Of a stretch of DNA of 64,000 nt, positions 52,283 through 61,447 are shown piece after piece. A model generated the notes under the pieces. It did not search any database. It was not told the DNA's origin and worked only from the letters and a program-made list of their open reading frames with translations. The position numbers were made by a program, and so were the translations under genes. The DNA lies in assembly GCA_016284295.1 (NCBI GenBank), contig JAEEOP010000041.1, positions 37,559 to 101,558 on the forward strand. Direction: 5' to 3'. This DNA is from Methanomassiliicoccaceae archaeon. Lineage in GTDB: Archaea; Thermoplasmatota; Thermoplasmata; Methanomassiliicoccales; Methanomethylophilaceae. Within the stretch, counting starts at the first letter, position 1; every line of letters starts with the position of its first letter.

Positions 52283-52657
52283 ATGTTTGATTACGAATGG
52301 GGTAAACTGGATGCCAAGAACTACGAGGAATTCCGCAAGGAAGATATCCTGTCAGTAGACCTTCCGTATCAGGACGAATCTTTCCTGATGGGACGTGTCG
52401 ATGATATCGACACATACTTCCTAAGCAGACCTTTCGGATGTACGGATTTCGAAAATGAGGGGTGGGTATTCGACCCATACAGCGAAGCCTCTTTTATCAG
52501 ATGCAGACAGAATTATGACATGGATTGGTTCTGGGAAGGATTCGGAAACATGCCCAGTGTGAAGTCCAAGGAGTACATCAAGGGTTTCTTCGAACACCGG
52601 GAGGTAGCCAAAGAGCTGCCTGCATCCTTGGATTGCGTGGAGGCGTTGTAGAAATGA
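52283..52657 (+). CDS. Small unknown acidic protein ending in UAG then UGA
   Basis: 124 residues if UAG at codon 123 is translated: TAG at 52649-52651 is followed by AAA and then TGA at 52655-52657. The TGA overlaps ATG 52654 of the next gene in the ATGA manner typical of coupled archaeal genes, which is easier to explain if UAG is read through. Product is Asp/Glu/Phe-rich (for example FEHREVAKELPASLD), no signal or known domain. If UAG terminates, the protein is 122 residues. Confidence 0.6.
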
Positions 52658-52851
52658 CTGCCAAGATGAACTCGATAGGTCTAACCGATGAACAGATAGA
52701 CTTCGTTACCGGGAAGCCAAAGACGACCTTGAGGAGATGGGTATAGCGCAAGGGTTACGAATGGAAGATCGGTTCCATCGAATCCCCGTTCCTCTTCAAA
52801 AGGATCCATTACGAGGATCAGGAAACAGAATCGGATCAATCAGACAAATGA
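52654..52851 (+). CDS. Small HTH-like protein with an in-frame UAG
   Basis: 65 codons with TAG at 52744-52746 (codon 31), ending with TGA at 52849-52851. The N-terminal half (LTDEQIDFVTGKPKTTLRRWV) looks like a short helix-turn-helix, and the part after UAG begins RKGYEWKIG and continues with sensible composition to SDQSDK. Truncated at UAG it would be a 30-residue fragment. It is coupled to the gene before it. Unknown family; a toxin-antitoxin-like pair is possible but not shown. Confidence 0.5.
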
Positions 52852-53226
52852 CCGTCCACCACCAAATCAAGTGAAACAATCGTCGACTGCCTCTCGCGGC
52901 ACGTATATATCTATCTTATCCCCCCTAGTTTTAGGGGAGTTTCAAGATATTCGATGTGCTTTGTTGTTCTGCAATCAACTATCTCGAAATGTTCCGAAAC
53001 CTTCGGGAGATAGGTCCGCAAGCACATTCTTGGTGTATATCTTCCATTCACGGTTCTTTAGAGCAAATATGAATTCCTTGCCCCCTGGCGTCAAGTACAC
53101 ATACCTTCTTTCCAGATTCGTTATCTTCCTTCCATCTATGTCCACTTCTGCAACATCCACCTTTGCACTTGTATTGTATCTTTCTGAATCCATCCGTCTG
53201 TATACCCCATAGTACTTCCCACCCGA
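52852..53226. other. A+T-rich stretch with one small minus-strand gene
   Basis: Holds the 72-codon minus-strand frame (52975-53193) after the nuclease gene, with a hairpin CCCCTA-GTTT-TAGGGG at 52922-52937 downstream of it. No other gene is supported. Confidence 0.5.
52975..53193 (-). CDS. Small protein downstream of the nuclease gene
   Basis: 72 residues (starts MDSERYNTSAK) 33 bp after the nuclease stop. The composition is basic and hydrophilic with a segment YVYLTPGGKEFIFALKNREW that could be a beta hairpin. No family recognised; its position makes it the third gene of the HTH-nuclease module. Confidence 0.45.
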   Translation of the reverse strand: MDSERYNTSAKVDVAEVDIDGRKITNLERRYVYLTPGGKEFIFALKNREWKIYTKNVLADLSPEGFGTFRDS

Positions 53227-54777
53227 TTAATAAATACGTCCTGGTGTGAATCTGAACTCGGCATAGTCCATTTCTTGTATCGGAATGTATGGATGCCATA
53301 AGAAAGTGCCAACATTGGCAGATGATGTTATTACTGCACTACAATCGAAAGAACTAGTCCGAGACTCATGACTCAATTCAGTATCGAGATTGTTAATCTT
53401 CTTTTCCTCATTTGGCAATGACTTCGTTTCAAAGGCCATGTAGAACTTTACATTATCATCGATACAAGGGATACGCAGATCCATTCCTTCACGTAGTTCA
53501 TCCTCGGTCCACTCGATCTTCGCCCCTTCTGGAAACTCATTATGGATCAGGGTTGCGTGATTGATAACTTTCCCATGCAGTTTCTTGTTGATTTCAGACA
53601 CTTTGAACTCTGCATAATCGATCCCATCTTCACCCAATGCAGACTTACAATGAACCCTTATAAAGGAATCAGAGCCTCCTCCTCTGGATTCTCCGCTCAG
53701 CCAACAATCAAAAGGACGTGTCTTCTCCCAATTAGCTATCAACTTGAACGTATGCCTCTTTTTCGAGCATATGAAACTCACATGGAAGCCCTCATCAACA
53801 TCCGCCATATTGAATGGCTGCAACCGCTCCCCTTCTCTGTACGGGGATGCCTCGAAGTACTTGAAATCATAACCTCTCAAATACGGTTCGAATGAGGGTA
53901 TGAAGAATGATACCTCATCACCGTATGGGCGATGATGGCTGTACTCTGTTATTCTCTTCTTGCGTGGACCTTCGCCGCCATTCATCTCGATTGTCAAAAA
54001 GCACTTAATCGGCAAAGATGGCGTATATGAACGATTCCTATCGACAGGGGAATCGATACTTGTCCCGGTGAATCTCACAGGTTCCAGCCTTTTTTCCATG
54101 ATCCAAACGATGTATGCCATGATGTTCGTCATGCCTGCATCGTAGAGTTCTCCCATGTATCTGTTTACTTGATCTATGTACGCATCATGACTATCAAAGG
54201 AACGGTCCGACTTCCAATCGAATACAACTGTCCTGCCATCGGGATGTGTTGCCAGCAGATCCACGCAACCACATTCCAAAACCATCTCGGCATCGAGTTT
54301 CCAGCCATCATTGCGAAGGTTATCGATTGTATCCATGATGTACCGCACACCAGGTAGTTTCAGGATGGACTCGTCCCATTTCTCTGCAACCTCCTTCTTC
54401 CTGACGTACGGTTTTGCTATACATTGATGGAGAAACGTACCATACCAACGGCCACTGGTCGGGAACCTATCGATTATTATGAACAAAGTTGCCCTAGGGT
54501 TGGCATCCCTGCTACCCATCTCCTCTTCTCTGATCCTTTCCCTTATGCAGCCGTTACCGATCATCATATCGATGCCGCGGCCGCTTGGTCCCAACAAGTA
54601 GAAGGAATTATAATCCGTGGAACCGAGAGGCTCCCCACAGACCGCACACATGGTAGGGCGCTCCATATTAGCGTCTTTCTTTCCTATGTATACGGCAGAT
54701 TCTTTCATGAACACACCATCTTTCATATCGGTGAGCAGATAGGGTACACCCCATGCGAATCTCCTGCTGTATGACAT
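53227..54777 (-). CDS. RecB-family PD-(D/E)XK nuclease-like protein
   Basis: 516 residues. A zinc-binding segment (CAVCGEPLG... C in GNGCIRE) lies at residues ~44-85. Residues ~160-215 show the nuclease core ECGCVDLLA...VVFDWKSDRS (VDxxA, then DWK) and DQVNRYMGEL (QxxxY-type motif) as in RecB/Cas4/AddB nucleases. The C-terminal ~300 residues are not recognised. Start codon choice is limited by a stop upstream. It is the second gene of the HTH-nuclease-small protein set. A DNA-damage or defence role is inferred. Confidence 0.65.
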   Translation of the reverse strand: MSYSRRFAWGVPYLLTDMKDGVFMKESAVYIGKKDANMERPTMCAVCGEPLGSTDYNSFYLLGPSGRGIDMMIGNGCIRERIREEEMGSRDANPRATLFIIIDRFPTSGRWYGTFLHQCIAKPYVRKKEVAEKWDESILKLPGVRYIMDTIDNLRNDGWKLDAEMVLECGCVDLLATHPDGRTVVFDWKSDRSFDSHDAYIDQVNRYMGELYDAGMTNIMAYIVWIMEKRLEPVRFTGTSIDSPVDRNRSYTPSLPIKCFLTIEMNGGEGPRKKRITEYSHHRPYGDEVSFFIPSFEPYLRGYDFKYFEASPYREGERLQPFNMADVDEGFHVSFICSKKRHTFKLIANWEKTRPFDCWLSGESRGGGSDSFIRVHCKSALGEDGIDYAEFKVSEINKKLHGKVINHATLIHNEFPEGAKIEWTEDELREGMDLRIPCIDDNVKFYMAFETKSLPNEEKKINNLDTELSHESRTSSFDCSAVITSSANVGTFLWHPYIPIQEMDYAEFRFTPGRIY

Positions 54778-54804
54778 GTTTCCTCCTCCTTTGATGCTCC
54801 AAAT

Positions 54805-55665
54805 TCAGATATTGAAGGATCCGATCGCTGAGTTCAACACCTTTCCGTTGTTCGATCTGACCACCCTAAATTGGAAGAACTCCTCGAAATCCTCATTGAA
54901 AAGATCGGGGATCCTGATGAACTTCATTCCCGGCTCAGGATAGAAAACACCTACGACATCAGTCATCTGGTCTTCCTTCGGTCCGGTGAGAAGGTAGAGT
55001 TCGATGGAATCCCCCTCTTCATCATTGAAGAAGAACAACGTGAAACCCAAGGTAGCTCTTGTCATGTAGAAACGGAACTTAGAATCGATATCAGGAATGT
55101 CCTCCTCAGCATCCTCATTGTAATCTATGACATCCGATTCGCCAGGACCTATGCAGGCTGACCAACAAGCGTTGAAAATCAGGATGAAACGATTCTCCGC
55201 CTGTCTTCTCTCCACCATGTCTCTGGTGTACTCCAGATCACGGATGTCTTTTCTTACAAGCTCTACCTCTTCTTCATCAACAGGGTCCTTCCTAAGCAAC
55301 CTATTGAGATGCTTCTCTGCCCTCTCTATCATATTGTCAATGTCCTTGACTTCCACTCCTTCAATATCTACAATCTCTGCGATATCCTGTGGTACAGGGC
55401 TCTCACGGGTTCTCCTTTCCTCTGTGCGGATATACTTCGCATATACTTCATTGAAAAAGGCTTGCAGCTGATCCTTGGGAATCCTGGTTGAAACTGTGTC
55501 GAATACCCTCAGAATGTTATCGGGAATGAGATCGAGATCCTTCCTGTCGTATGCGTCCATATATTTGTATAATGTTGGCCGGGAGATCCCCATGCACTTA
55601 GCGAATGTCGATAGAGAGATGTTCTCTCCGATGATATCGCGGATGGAAACGCTCTGGTCTGCCAT
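54805..55665 (-). CDS. HTH regulator-like protein with long acidic/coiled domain
   Basis: 286 residues. N-terminal helix-turn-helix LSTFAKCMGISRPTLYKYMD (residues ~18-37), a helical middle (~85-155) rich in Glu/Arg and a C-terminal beta-rich domain. Two palindromes of TTTAC/GTAAA type lie 31-58 bp upstream, suggesting autoregulation. It precedes the nuclease gene by 27 bp. Confidence 0.65.
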   Translation of the reverse strand: MADQSVSIRDIIGENISLSTFAKCMGISRPTLYKYMDAYDRKDLDLIPDNILRVFDTVSTRIPKDQLQAFFNEVYAKYIRTEERRTRESPVPQDIAEIVDIEGVEVKDIDNMIERAEKHLNRLLRKDPVDEEEVELVRKDIRDLEYTRDMVERRQAENRFILIFNACWSACIGPGESDVIDYNEDAEEDIPDIDSKFRFYMTRATLGFTLFFFNDEEGDSIELYLLTGPKEDQMTDVVGVFYPEPGMKFIRIPDLFNEDFEEFFQFRVVRSNNGKVLNSAIGSFNI

Positions 55666-55695
55666 ACTTAATCATATCATCATGTTGTTAAATAA

Positions 55696-55723
55696 TTTAC
55701 AATATGTGTAAATTTACTGTAAA
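55696..55723. promoter_or_regulatory. Two adjacent TTTAC/GTAAA palindromes upstream of the HTH gene
   Basis: TTTACA-N5-TGTAAA at 55696-55712 and TTTAC-T-GTAAA at 55713-55723 lie 31-58 bp before the start codon, covering the likely promoter. Candidate operator of the HTH protein. The rest of 55666-55958 is A+T-rich with short repeats of AACAACCTAA and no gene. Confidence 0.5.
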
Positions 55724-55958
55724 GAATAATCCGGAACATCTATTGAATATCTTATGCGGTTTCACTGATTGGGGCTGAAATTAACAGATTAACAGCCTAA
55801 CATATTCAATCCTCGATAGTCAGATCCCCCATTATTTCTAACAACCTAACAACCTAATTGTGTTCGCCGAGGGATAATGTACCGGCTAGTTTTTCCTCAT
55901 ATATAGAGTGTGAAAGTATAATGTACCGAGAATTTTGAATTCTGGCTGTAAGCCTGAG

Positions 55959-56032
55959 CGGGCCCGTCGGGATTCGAACCCGAGTCCGGAGCTCCGGAGG
56001 CCCCTATGCTATCCAAGCTATACTACGGGCCC
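55959..56032 (-). tRNA. tRNA-Arg(CCG)
   Basis: Reads on the minus strand GGGCCCG acceptor, anticodon stem GGGGC/GCTCC with loop CTCCGGA (anticodon CCG), variable GGAC, T arm TCGGG-TTCGAAT-CCCGA and CGGGCCC acceptor. No CCA is encoded and no intron is seen. 74 bases including the discriminator G. Confidence 0.95.
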
Positions 56033-56129
56033 GTAAGAAGAAAGAAAAGGAATTTGCCGGGGCCAGATACTCCCCGGCGATCCTGAGCCTCCTATTGAGA
56101 GGGAGGAGGCGAATGAAGAGATTCCTTTC

Positions 56130-56318
56130 TCAGTCCTTCTTGGAGAACTCGGTGTATCCGCAGCGTCCGCAGGACACACGGTCCTTGTGGACTGCCATGA
56201 ATGTTCCGGGTCCGCACTTGGGACAGAACTGTTTGGTCCTTGTGACGGAGTTTCCGTCGACCTTGTAAGCGTTAGACTTCTTGATCGCTGCTTTGGGTGC
56301 CTTTGCTTTTCCTGCCAT
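56130..56318 (-). CDS. rps27ae: 30S ribosomal protein S27ae
   Basis: 62 residues from ATG 56318. Zinc ribbon CPKCGPGTF...CGRCGYTEF is standard. It is preceded by rps24e with 5 bp between. The ORF is open further upstream but without homology. Confidence 0.93.
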   Translation of the reverse strand: MAGKAKAPKAAIKKSNAYKVDGNSVTRTKQFCPKCGPGTFMAVHKDRVSCGRCGYTEFSKKD

Positions 56319-56323
56319 GATGC

Positions 56324-56638
56324 TCACTCCTCTGCTGCGGGTGCCTCGGGGGCCTTCGCCTCGATTCCGTTCCTCTTCAGGAGGTACTCCCTGTCGTACT
56401 CGAGTGCTGCTTCCTTGCTGTCGTAGACCTTCGCGTATCCCTTGGACATGCCCTTTCCGTAGACGGACTCGATGTTGTCGACGACGACACACTCCCTCTT
56501 GGACTTGCATTCCTTTGCGATTGCCTCTGCGACAGCGTTCCTTCCGGGTGTGCTCTCTCCCTCGTGGAAGAGGGTGAAGTGCACCTCGACCCTCTTGGAG
56601 AGAGGGTTCTCTTTCTTCTGTGTGATTTCCATCTTCAT
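56324..56638 (-). CDS. rps24e: 30S ribosomal protein S24e
   Basis: 104 residues with the typical [20 protein letters not shown] and [15 protein letters not shown] motifs; C-terminal Ala/Glu/Pro tail. Overlaps the dephospho-CoA kinase gene by 4 bp (start 56638, stop there 56635). Confidence 0.95.
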   Translation of the reverse strand: MKMEITQKKENPLSKRVEVHFTLFHEGESTPGRNAVAEAIAKECKSKRECVVVDNIESVYGKGMSKGYAKVYDSKEAALEYDREYLLKRNGIEAKAPEAPAAEE

Positions 56639-57138
56639 TCTATTTCCTCCATTCTGAGCAGCAACTGCTCTATCTTGGCTCTGATGCCCTCATCCGTGGT
56701 GATGCGCATCATGCACTTCCCGGGCCAACCGTAGACGACATCGGTCCCCAACGGTGCGAGGTAGATCACCGGCAGCAATGCCAGATCCTCCTCCCCGTCG
56801 ACCTTTATCAGTCCACCGGACCCTTCCATGCGTCCGCGGATGCTCTCGACCAGTTGCCTGGTGATCGTGCCCGCGGGGTTGACGACCTCATCCTTGTCCT
56901 CATCCTTTGCGAGGATCGCGAACTCGGTCATCTCACGGCGCTCCGTCATCCCGTCGTAGACCGACAGGAAAGGCTTGATGCCGTGCTTCCTGAACGTCAG
57001 GGATACCACGTCCCCGACGGTTATCAAAGTGTTTTGAGCGTCGAACGCTCCAAGGTCGCTGTCGTACAGCTCTGTTCCTATCGGTTCCTTGAACAGCTGC
57101 CTGTCTTTCTCAGGCAGGACAAGGTCCCTCTCGAACAT
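56635..57138 (-). CDS. GTP-dependent dephospho-CoA kinase
   Basis: 167 residues (DUF359 family). The start [17 protein letters not shown] and central [27 protein letters not shown] and [14 protein letters not shown] motifs match the archaeal enzyme that makes CoA with GTP. Start 57138 overlaps the spt4 stop (TGATG). The upstream extension of the frame lies in spt4 and is not part of it. Confidence 0.9.
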   Translation of the reverse strand: MFERDLVLPEKDRQLFKEPIGTELYDSDLGAFDAQNTLITVGDVVSLTFRKHGIKPFLSVYDGMTERREMTEFAILAKDEDKDEVVNPAGTITRQLVESIRGRMEGSGGLIKVDGEEDLALLPVIYLAPLGTDVVYGWPGKCMMRITTDEGIRAKIEQLLLRMEEIE

Positions 57139-57329
57139 CAGCGTACCTTGAGTGCGTACTCGCCGTTGGCGGAGATACCCATCTTCTTCGCGATCTCGGA
57201 TTTCTCGAAATCGAGGACGGTGAGGTAGCCCTGCCACTCTTTCGAGGTCTGTCCGCCGCAGCGGGGACATACATCCTCTTTGGAGATGAAGCTGCACTGC
57301 CTGCATGCTTTCTGAACGATGATCGCCAT
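57138..57329 (-). CDS. spt4: Transcription elongation factor Spt4
   Basis: 63 residues from ATG 57329 (GTG 57332 adds one). Zinc finger CRQC...CPRC, then VLDFEKSEIAKKMGI. Partner of Spt5. Overlaps rpoE stop and the dephospho-CoA kinase start. Confidence 0.92.
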   Translation of the reverse strand: MAIIVQKACRQCSFISKEDVCPRCGGQTSKEWQGYLTVLDFEKSEIAKKMGISANGEYALKVR

Positions 57330-57901
57330 CACTCATCACCTGCATTTTCCTTGCGCTTGTTGAAGTCCTCTTCGATCCACTGGAGCTTGCCGAGACCGTC
57401 CTGTCTCATGGTGAGACCGATCTTGCTGTCCTGCGGGTTCTTCTCGTTGAGGTCTATGCTGACGATCCTGGCCCTGACTATGTCTCCCACAGCAAGGAAC
57501 CTTCCGGTATCCTTACCGACAAGCCTCTGGTTGGTCTCGTCGATGTCCACACGGTCGTTCATGATCTGACTGATGTGGAGCAGTCCGTCGAGCGGGCCGA
57601 ATCTGACGAAGGCACCGAACTTGAGCACCTCTACGACGACTCCCTCGATGACCTCGTTCTCCTTGGGCTTGAAGACGACCTGGTCGAACTTCACCGTCTG
57701 GTACACTGCTCCGTCTCCGTGGACGATGCGTCCCGGACCCTCGGTCCTGACGTTCTTGATCAGCACCGTGAAAGTCTTATCCTCGCTGAACCTGCCCTCA
57801 TAGGCATCCCAAGTGAGTCTGTCGATGACGTCATCGATGTCCTCTTTGAGCTCGACCGGTGGGATACGGACGACCTTTTCGACTTCTGTAAGCATGTACA
57901 T
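57329..57901 (-). CDS. rpoE: RNA polymerase subunit E (Rpo7)
   Basis: 190 residues: N-terminal Rpo7 domain (VEKVVRIPPVELKEDI), then an S1 domain (VVVEVLKFGAFVRFGPLDGLLHISQ). Part of the stalk of archaeal RNA polymerase. It heads the run rpoE-spt4-dephospho-CoA kinase-rps24e-rps27ae, all overlapped. Confidence 0.96.
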   Translation of the reverse strand: MYMLTEVEKVVRIPPVELKEDIDDVIDRLTWDAYEGRFSEDKTFTVLIKNVRTEGPGRIVHGDGAVYQTVKFDQVVFKPKENEVIEGVVVEVLKFGAFVRFGPLDGLLHISQIMNDRVDIDETNQRLVGKDTGRFLAVGDIVRARIVSIDLNEKNPQDSKIGLTMRQDGLGKLQWIEEDFNKRKENAGDE

Positions 57902-57993
57902 AGCGTGCCCTCTGATAACCCACGTTAGTGAGGACTGTTATATAAACTATGCTTACGCGTAATATAGAATGAGGAATCTGGACAGAATAATGA

Positions 57994-58010
57994 AGGGGGT
58001 CGCCCCCCTC
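57994..58010 (-). terminator. Terminator of hppA
   Basis: On the minus strand GGGGGG-CGA-CCCCC then TTCATTATTC, 10 bp after the hppA stop codon. Confidence 0.6.
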
Positions 58011-58019
58011 GGTTTATGT

Positions 58020-60227
58020 TCAGACGAACAGGACTGCGGTCACCAGACAGATGGTGGACAGCAGCTTGACGAGAACGTGGATGGAAGGTCCGGCGGTGTC
58101 CTTGAAGGGATCTCCGATGGTGTCTCCGACGACGGCCGCTGCGTGTGCAGGGGATTTCTTTCCGCCGTGGTTACCCTCTTCGATGTACTTCTTGGCGTTG
58201 TCCCAGGCTCCTCCTCCGTTGTTGAGGAAGTTTGCCATGAGGATACCGACGATGGTTCCGACCATGATCAGCGCACCGACTGCGGAGTATGCCTCGAAGC
58301 CGGGGACGACAGGTCCGACGACATACCTGAAGATCAGTCCGAAGACGACAGGCACGAGGATGGGCAGGAGTGCGGGGATGACCATTGTCTTGAGTGCACC
58401 GCGGGTCGCGATGTCGACACACTTCGCGTAGTCGGGCTCGGTGGTACCTGCGAGGATACCGCTGTCCTCACGGAACTGCCTGCGGACCTCTTCGACCATC
58501 TCTCCGGCCGCCTTGGAGACAGCACGGATTGCGAGGGATGCGAAGAAGAAGACGAGAGCGGCTCCGACGAGTCCTCCGACGAAGACGAGGGGGTCACCGA
58601 GGTTGACGTTGAAGACGTCGGAGAGCGAGACTCCCTTGACCTCTGCGACGATCTCGAAGAATGCTGCGAAGAGCAGGAATGCTGCGAGAGCGGCGGAAGC
58701 CATTGCGTATCCCTTCGTGAGGGCCTTGGTCGTGTTTCCGGCTGCATCGAGCTTGTCGGTCCTGTCCCTAACCTCCTCAGGCTGTCCGGACATCTCGGCG
58801 ATTCCACCGGCGTTGTCAGTGATGGGTCCGAATGTGTCCTCAGCGAGGATGAAGGCGGAGGATGCGAGCATCGCGATGGTTCCGACTGCGGTTCCGTAGA
58901 ATCCGAAGACCATGGGCTCGATCTTGACACCAAGAACCTCGGGTGCTGCGGTGTATCCGAGCAGGTAGGTAGCGACGATCGCGATGACGATGCAGACGAC
59001 GGGCAGGACGGTGGACTCGAGTCCGACCGAGATACCCTCGATGACGTTGGTTGCGGCTCCGGTCTCGGATGCCTGTGCAATTCCCTTGACGGGCTTGTGG
59101 TCGCCGGTGTAGTACTGCGTGAGGTACACGATGGCGAGACCGAGTCCGATTCCGACGATTCCTGCGATGAAGAAGTTGACCCAGTACTTCTCTCCGAGAA
59201 GCATGTAGGTCGTAATCGCGAGGAACACGATGTTGAGAGCGATTGTGACGTAGTAACCCTTGTTGAGGGACTTGACGACGTCGTCGTCCTCCTTCATCCT
59301 GACAACAGCGATTCCGACGAGGGAAGCGATGAGTCCGAATGCCATGAGGACGAGGGGGAGGAACACCCAGTTGTTGTCCATTCCCATGTATGCGCCTGCG
59401 CTGACGACGGCGGTACCGATGACCATCGCACCGATGATCTCGGCTGCGGTGGACTCGAAGATATCTGCTCCACGACCGGCGCAGTCTCCGACGTTGTCTC
59501 CGACGAGGTCTGCGACGACGGCGGGGTTCCTGGGGTCATCCTCAGGGATTCCTGCCTCGACCTTTCCGACGAGATCAGATCCGACATCTGCTGCTTTGGT
59601 GTAGATTCCTCCACCCAGCTGGGCGAAGAGTGCTGCGAAGGAAGCTCCGAATGCATATCCGACGACTGCGTGGAGCGTGGGCGTGAGAGTTCCGAAGGGC
59701 GCTTTGATGGAGATTGCGTCGCCGATCATAGCGTTGTAGACGAGAACGACGAGGAACAGTCCGAAGAGCGAGAGCGCGGACACTGCGATTCCGGAGAGTG
59801 CTCCTCCCCTGAAGGATGTCTTGAAAGCCTCGCCGAGCGACCTCCTGGCCGCTGCGGAAGTCCTGATGTTCGAGTTGACGGAGACCTTCATTCCGATGAA
59901 TCCGGAAAGGACGGAGAAGGCTGCTCCGATAACGAAAGCGATTGCGACCTTGTAGTTCAGATAGTCGGAGAAAGGCTCTCCGGCGAACGTACAAAGGGCG
60001 ATGATGACTGCGAGTACAGCCACCACGATTCCGATTGTCTTGTACTGGCGCTTCAGGTATGCCATCGCACCAGTCTCGATAGCATTGGAGACCTTCTGCA
60101 TCTCCTCGGTGCCTTTGTCCTTGGACCAGACATCCTTGAAGAAGTATGCGGCGAAGATCAGAGCGACTATCGTTGCAACCGGGATCATGAAGAGAAGATT
60201 CTCTGTAGCGAAAATATCGACTATCAT
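58020..60227 (-). CDS. hppA: Membrane-bound pyrophosphatase, K+-independent H+-pumping type
   Basis: 735 residues with about 16 membrane helices. DVGSDLVGKVEAGIPEDDPRNP, GDNVGDCAGRGADIFES and the C-terminal GGAWDNAKKYIEE...GDTIGDPFKDT are the catalytic motifs. GNTTKALTKG has Lys at the site that is Ala in K+-dependent enzymes, so it is expected to be K+-independent and to pump protons. Conserves energy from pyrophosphate, useful to a methanogen with low energy yield. Single gene with its own terminator. Confidence 0.96.
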   Translation of the reverse strand: MIVDIFATENLLFMIPVATIVALIFAAYFFKDVWSKDKGTEEMQKVSNAIETGAMAYLKRQYKTIGIVVAVLAVIIALCTFAGEPFSDYLNYKVAIAFVIGAAFSVLSGFIGMKVSVNSNIRTSAAARRSLGEAFKTSFRGGALSGIAVSALSLFGLFLVVLVYNAMIGDAISIKAPFGTLTPTLHAVVGYAFGASFAALFAQLGGGIYTKAADVGSDLVGKVEAGIPEDDPRNPAVVADLVGDNVGDCAGRGADIFESTAAEIIGAMVIGTAVVSAGAYMGMDNNWVFLPLVLMAFGLIASLVGIAVVRMKEDDDVVKSLNKGYYVTIALNIVFLAITTYMLLGEKYWVNFFIAGIVGIGLGLAIVYLTQYYTGDHKPVKGIAQASETGAATNVIEGISVGLESTVLPVVCIVIAIVATYLLGYTAAPEVLGVKIEPMVFGFYGTAVGTIAMLASSAFILAEDTFGPITDNAGGIAEMSGQPEEVRDRTDKLDAAGNTTKALTKGYAMASAALAAFLLFAAFFEIVAEVKGVSLSDVFNVNLGDPLVFVGGLVGAALVFFFASLAIRAVSKAAGEMVEEVRRQFREDSGILAGTTEPDYAKCVDIATRGALKTMVIPALLPILVPVVFGLIFRYVVGPVVPGFEAYSAVGALIMVGTIVGILMANFLNNGGGAWDNAKKYIEEGNHGGKKSPAHAAAVVGDTIGDPFKDTAGPSIHVLVKLLSTICLVTAVLFV

Positions 60228-60493
60228 TTCATAACCCCTATTCTTGGTTGATTCGCATTATATCGATGTCCTATATAAGCATGAACGTAACTTTAAAGGG
60301 CGTTGAACACTTGTTTCAGCACCGTTTTCGAGGGGGAATCCCACAGGAATGGGCCGGAATGCCGAACCATCGCTCTCGGAGCGGATCGGTAATCCGGAAT
60401 CTGGCACATGGATGGTGCGTGCTACTGTGGCCGGTCGCGTCCATCCAACATCCTTATAATCCCCCTGGGCCTAGCCCGCCCAGAGACGATATA

Positions 60494-61447
60494 ATGTCGA
60501 AAGAAGCAGAACTCGAACTCATAGAAGTAGAGGACATCAAAGTCAAGAAGGGAATGACCGTCGACGAGCTCATGAGATACATGAGCGGAGCAGGCGGATT
60601 CACCGCACAGAAGCTCGCCGATGCGACCGACATCATGGAGAGGATGGAGAAGGACAAGGACTGTCTCAAGATCCTCTCGTTCCCCGCATGCATCATGGCC
60701 ACCGGAACCCGCGGTATCCTGGTCGACATGGTCAAGAACAAGAGAGTGGACCTCATCATGACCACCTGCGGATGCCTCGACCACGACATCTCCAGGACAT
60801 ACGAGCACTACTATCACGGTGACTTCATGATGGACGACGCCAAGCTGAGGGAGGAGTACGAGATCTCCAGGCTCGGTAACGTCCTGGTCCCCGACGACTG
60901 CTACGGAGAGGTCCTCGAGGGAGAGATCCTGCCCATGTTCGACGAGATCTTCGAGGGCAAGGACTCGATGACCACCCACGAGATCATCTGGGAGGTCGGA
61001 AAGAGGATGAACGACGAGAACTCCCTCATGTACTGGGCCTGGAAGAACCAGATCCCCATCGTCGTCCCCGGTATCACCGACGGATCCTTCGGATGCCAGC
61101 TCTGGATGTACTACCAGACGCACAGGAAGTTCAGGATCGACCTCTTCGGCGACGAGCAGATGCTGTCCGAGATGACCAACCACGCCGTCAACACCGGCGC
61201 CCTCATGATCGGAGGAGGAATCTCCAAGCACCACGTCATCTGGTGGAACCAGTTCCGCGGAGGACTGGACTACGCCGTGTACCTGACCACCGCCGAGGAG
61301 TACGACGGATCCCTGTCCGGAGCCAGGCTCAGAGAGGCCGTCTCCTGGGGAAAGGTCAAGCCCGAAGCTAAGAAGATGACCGTGGAGGGAGATGCCACCA
61401 TCACCCTGCCCATGATCTACGCATCCCTCGTGGACAGGCTGGAATGA
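60494..61447 (+). CDS. Deoxyhypusine synthase
   Basis: 317 residues from ATG 60494, after TATA-like CCTTATAATCC at 60450-60460. NAD-dependent transfer of aminobutyl from spermidine to the archaeal initiation factor aIF5A. Catalytic-Lys motif EAVSWGKVKPEAK and GGGISKHH match. Overlaps the next gene by 4 bp. Confidence 0.95.
   Translation: MSKEAELELIEVEDIKVKKGMTVDELMRYMSGAGGFTAQKLADATDIMERMEKDKDCLKILSFPACIMATGTRGILVDMVKNKRVDLIMTTCGCLDHDISRTYEHYYHGDFMMDDAKLREEYEISRLGNVLVPDDCYGEVLEGEILPMFDEIFEGKDSMTTHEIIWEVGKRMNDENSLMYWAWKNQIPIVVPGITDGSFGCQLWMYYQTHRKFRIDLFGDEQMLSEMTNHAVNTGALMIGGGISKHHVIWWNQFRGGLDYAVYLTTAEEYDGSLSGARLREAVSWGKVKPEAKKMTVEGDATITLPMIYASLVDRLE

Noticed and set aside
55959..56032. Integration at the tRNA-Arg 3' end
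   Set aside because: I looked for a copy of the T-arm region downstream in the HTH-nuclease module and saw none, and there is no integrase gene.
57969..60251. 760-codon plus-strand frame opposite hppA
   Set aside because: Product is low-complexity Asp/Glu/Ser/Val without domains; the minus strand encodes a complete pyrophosphatase.
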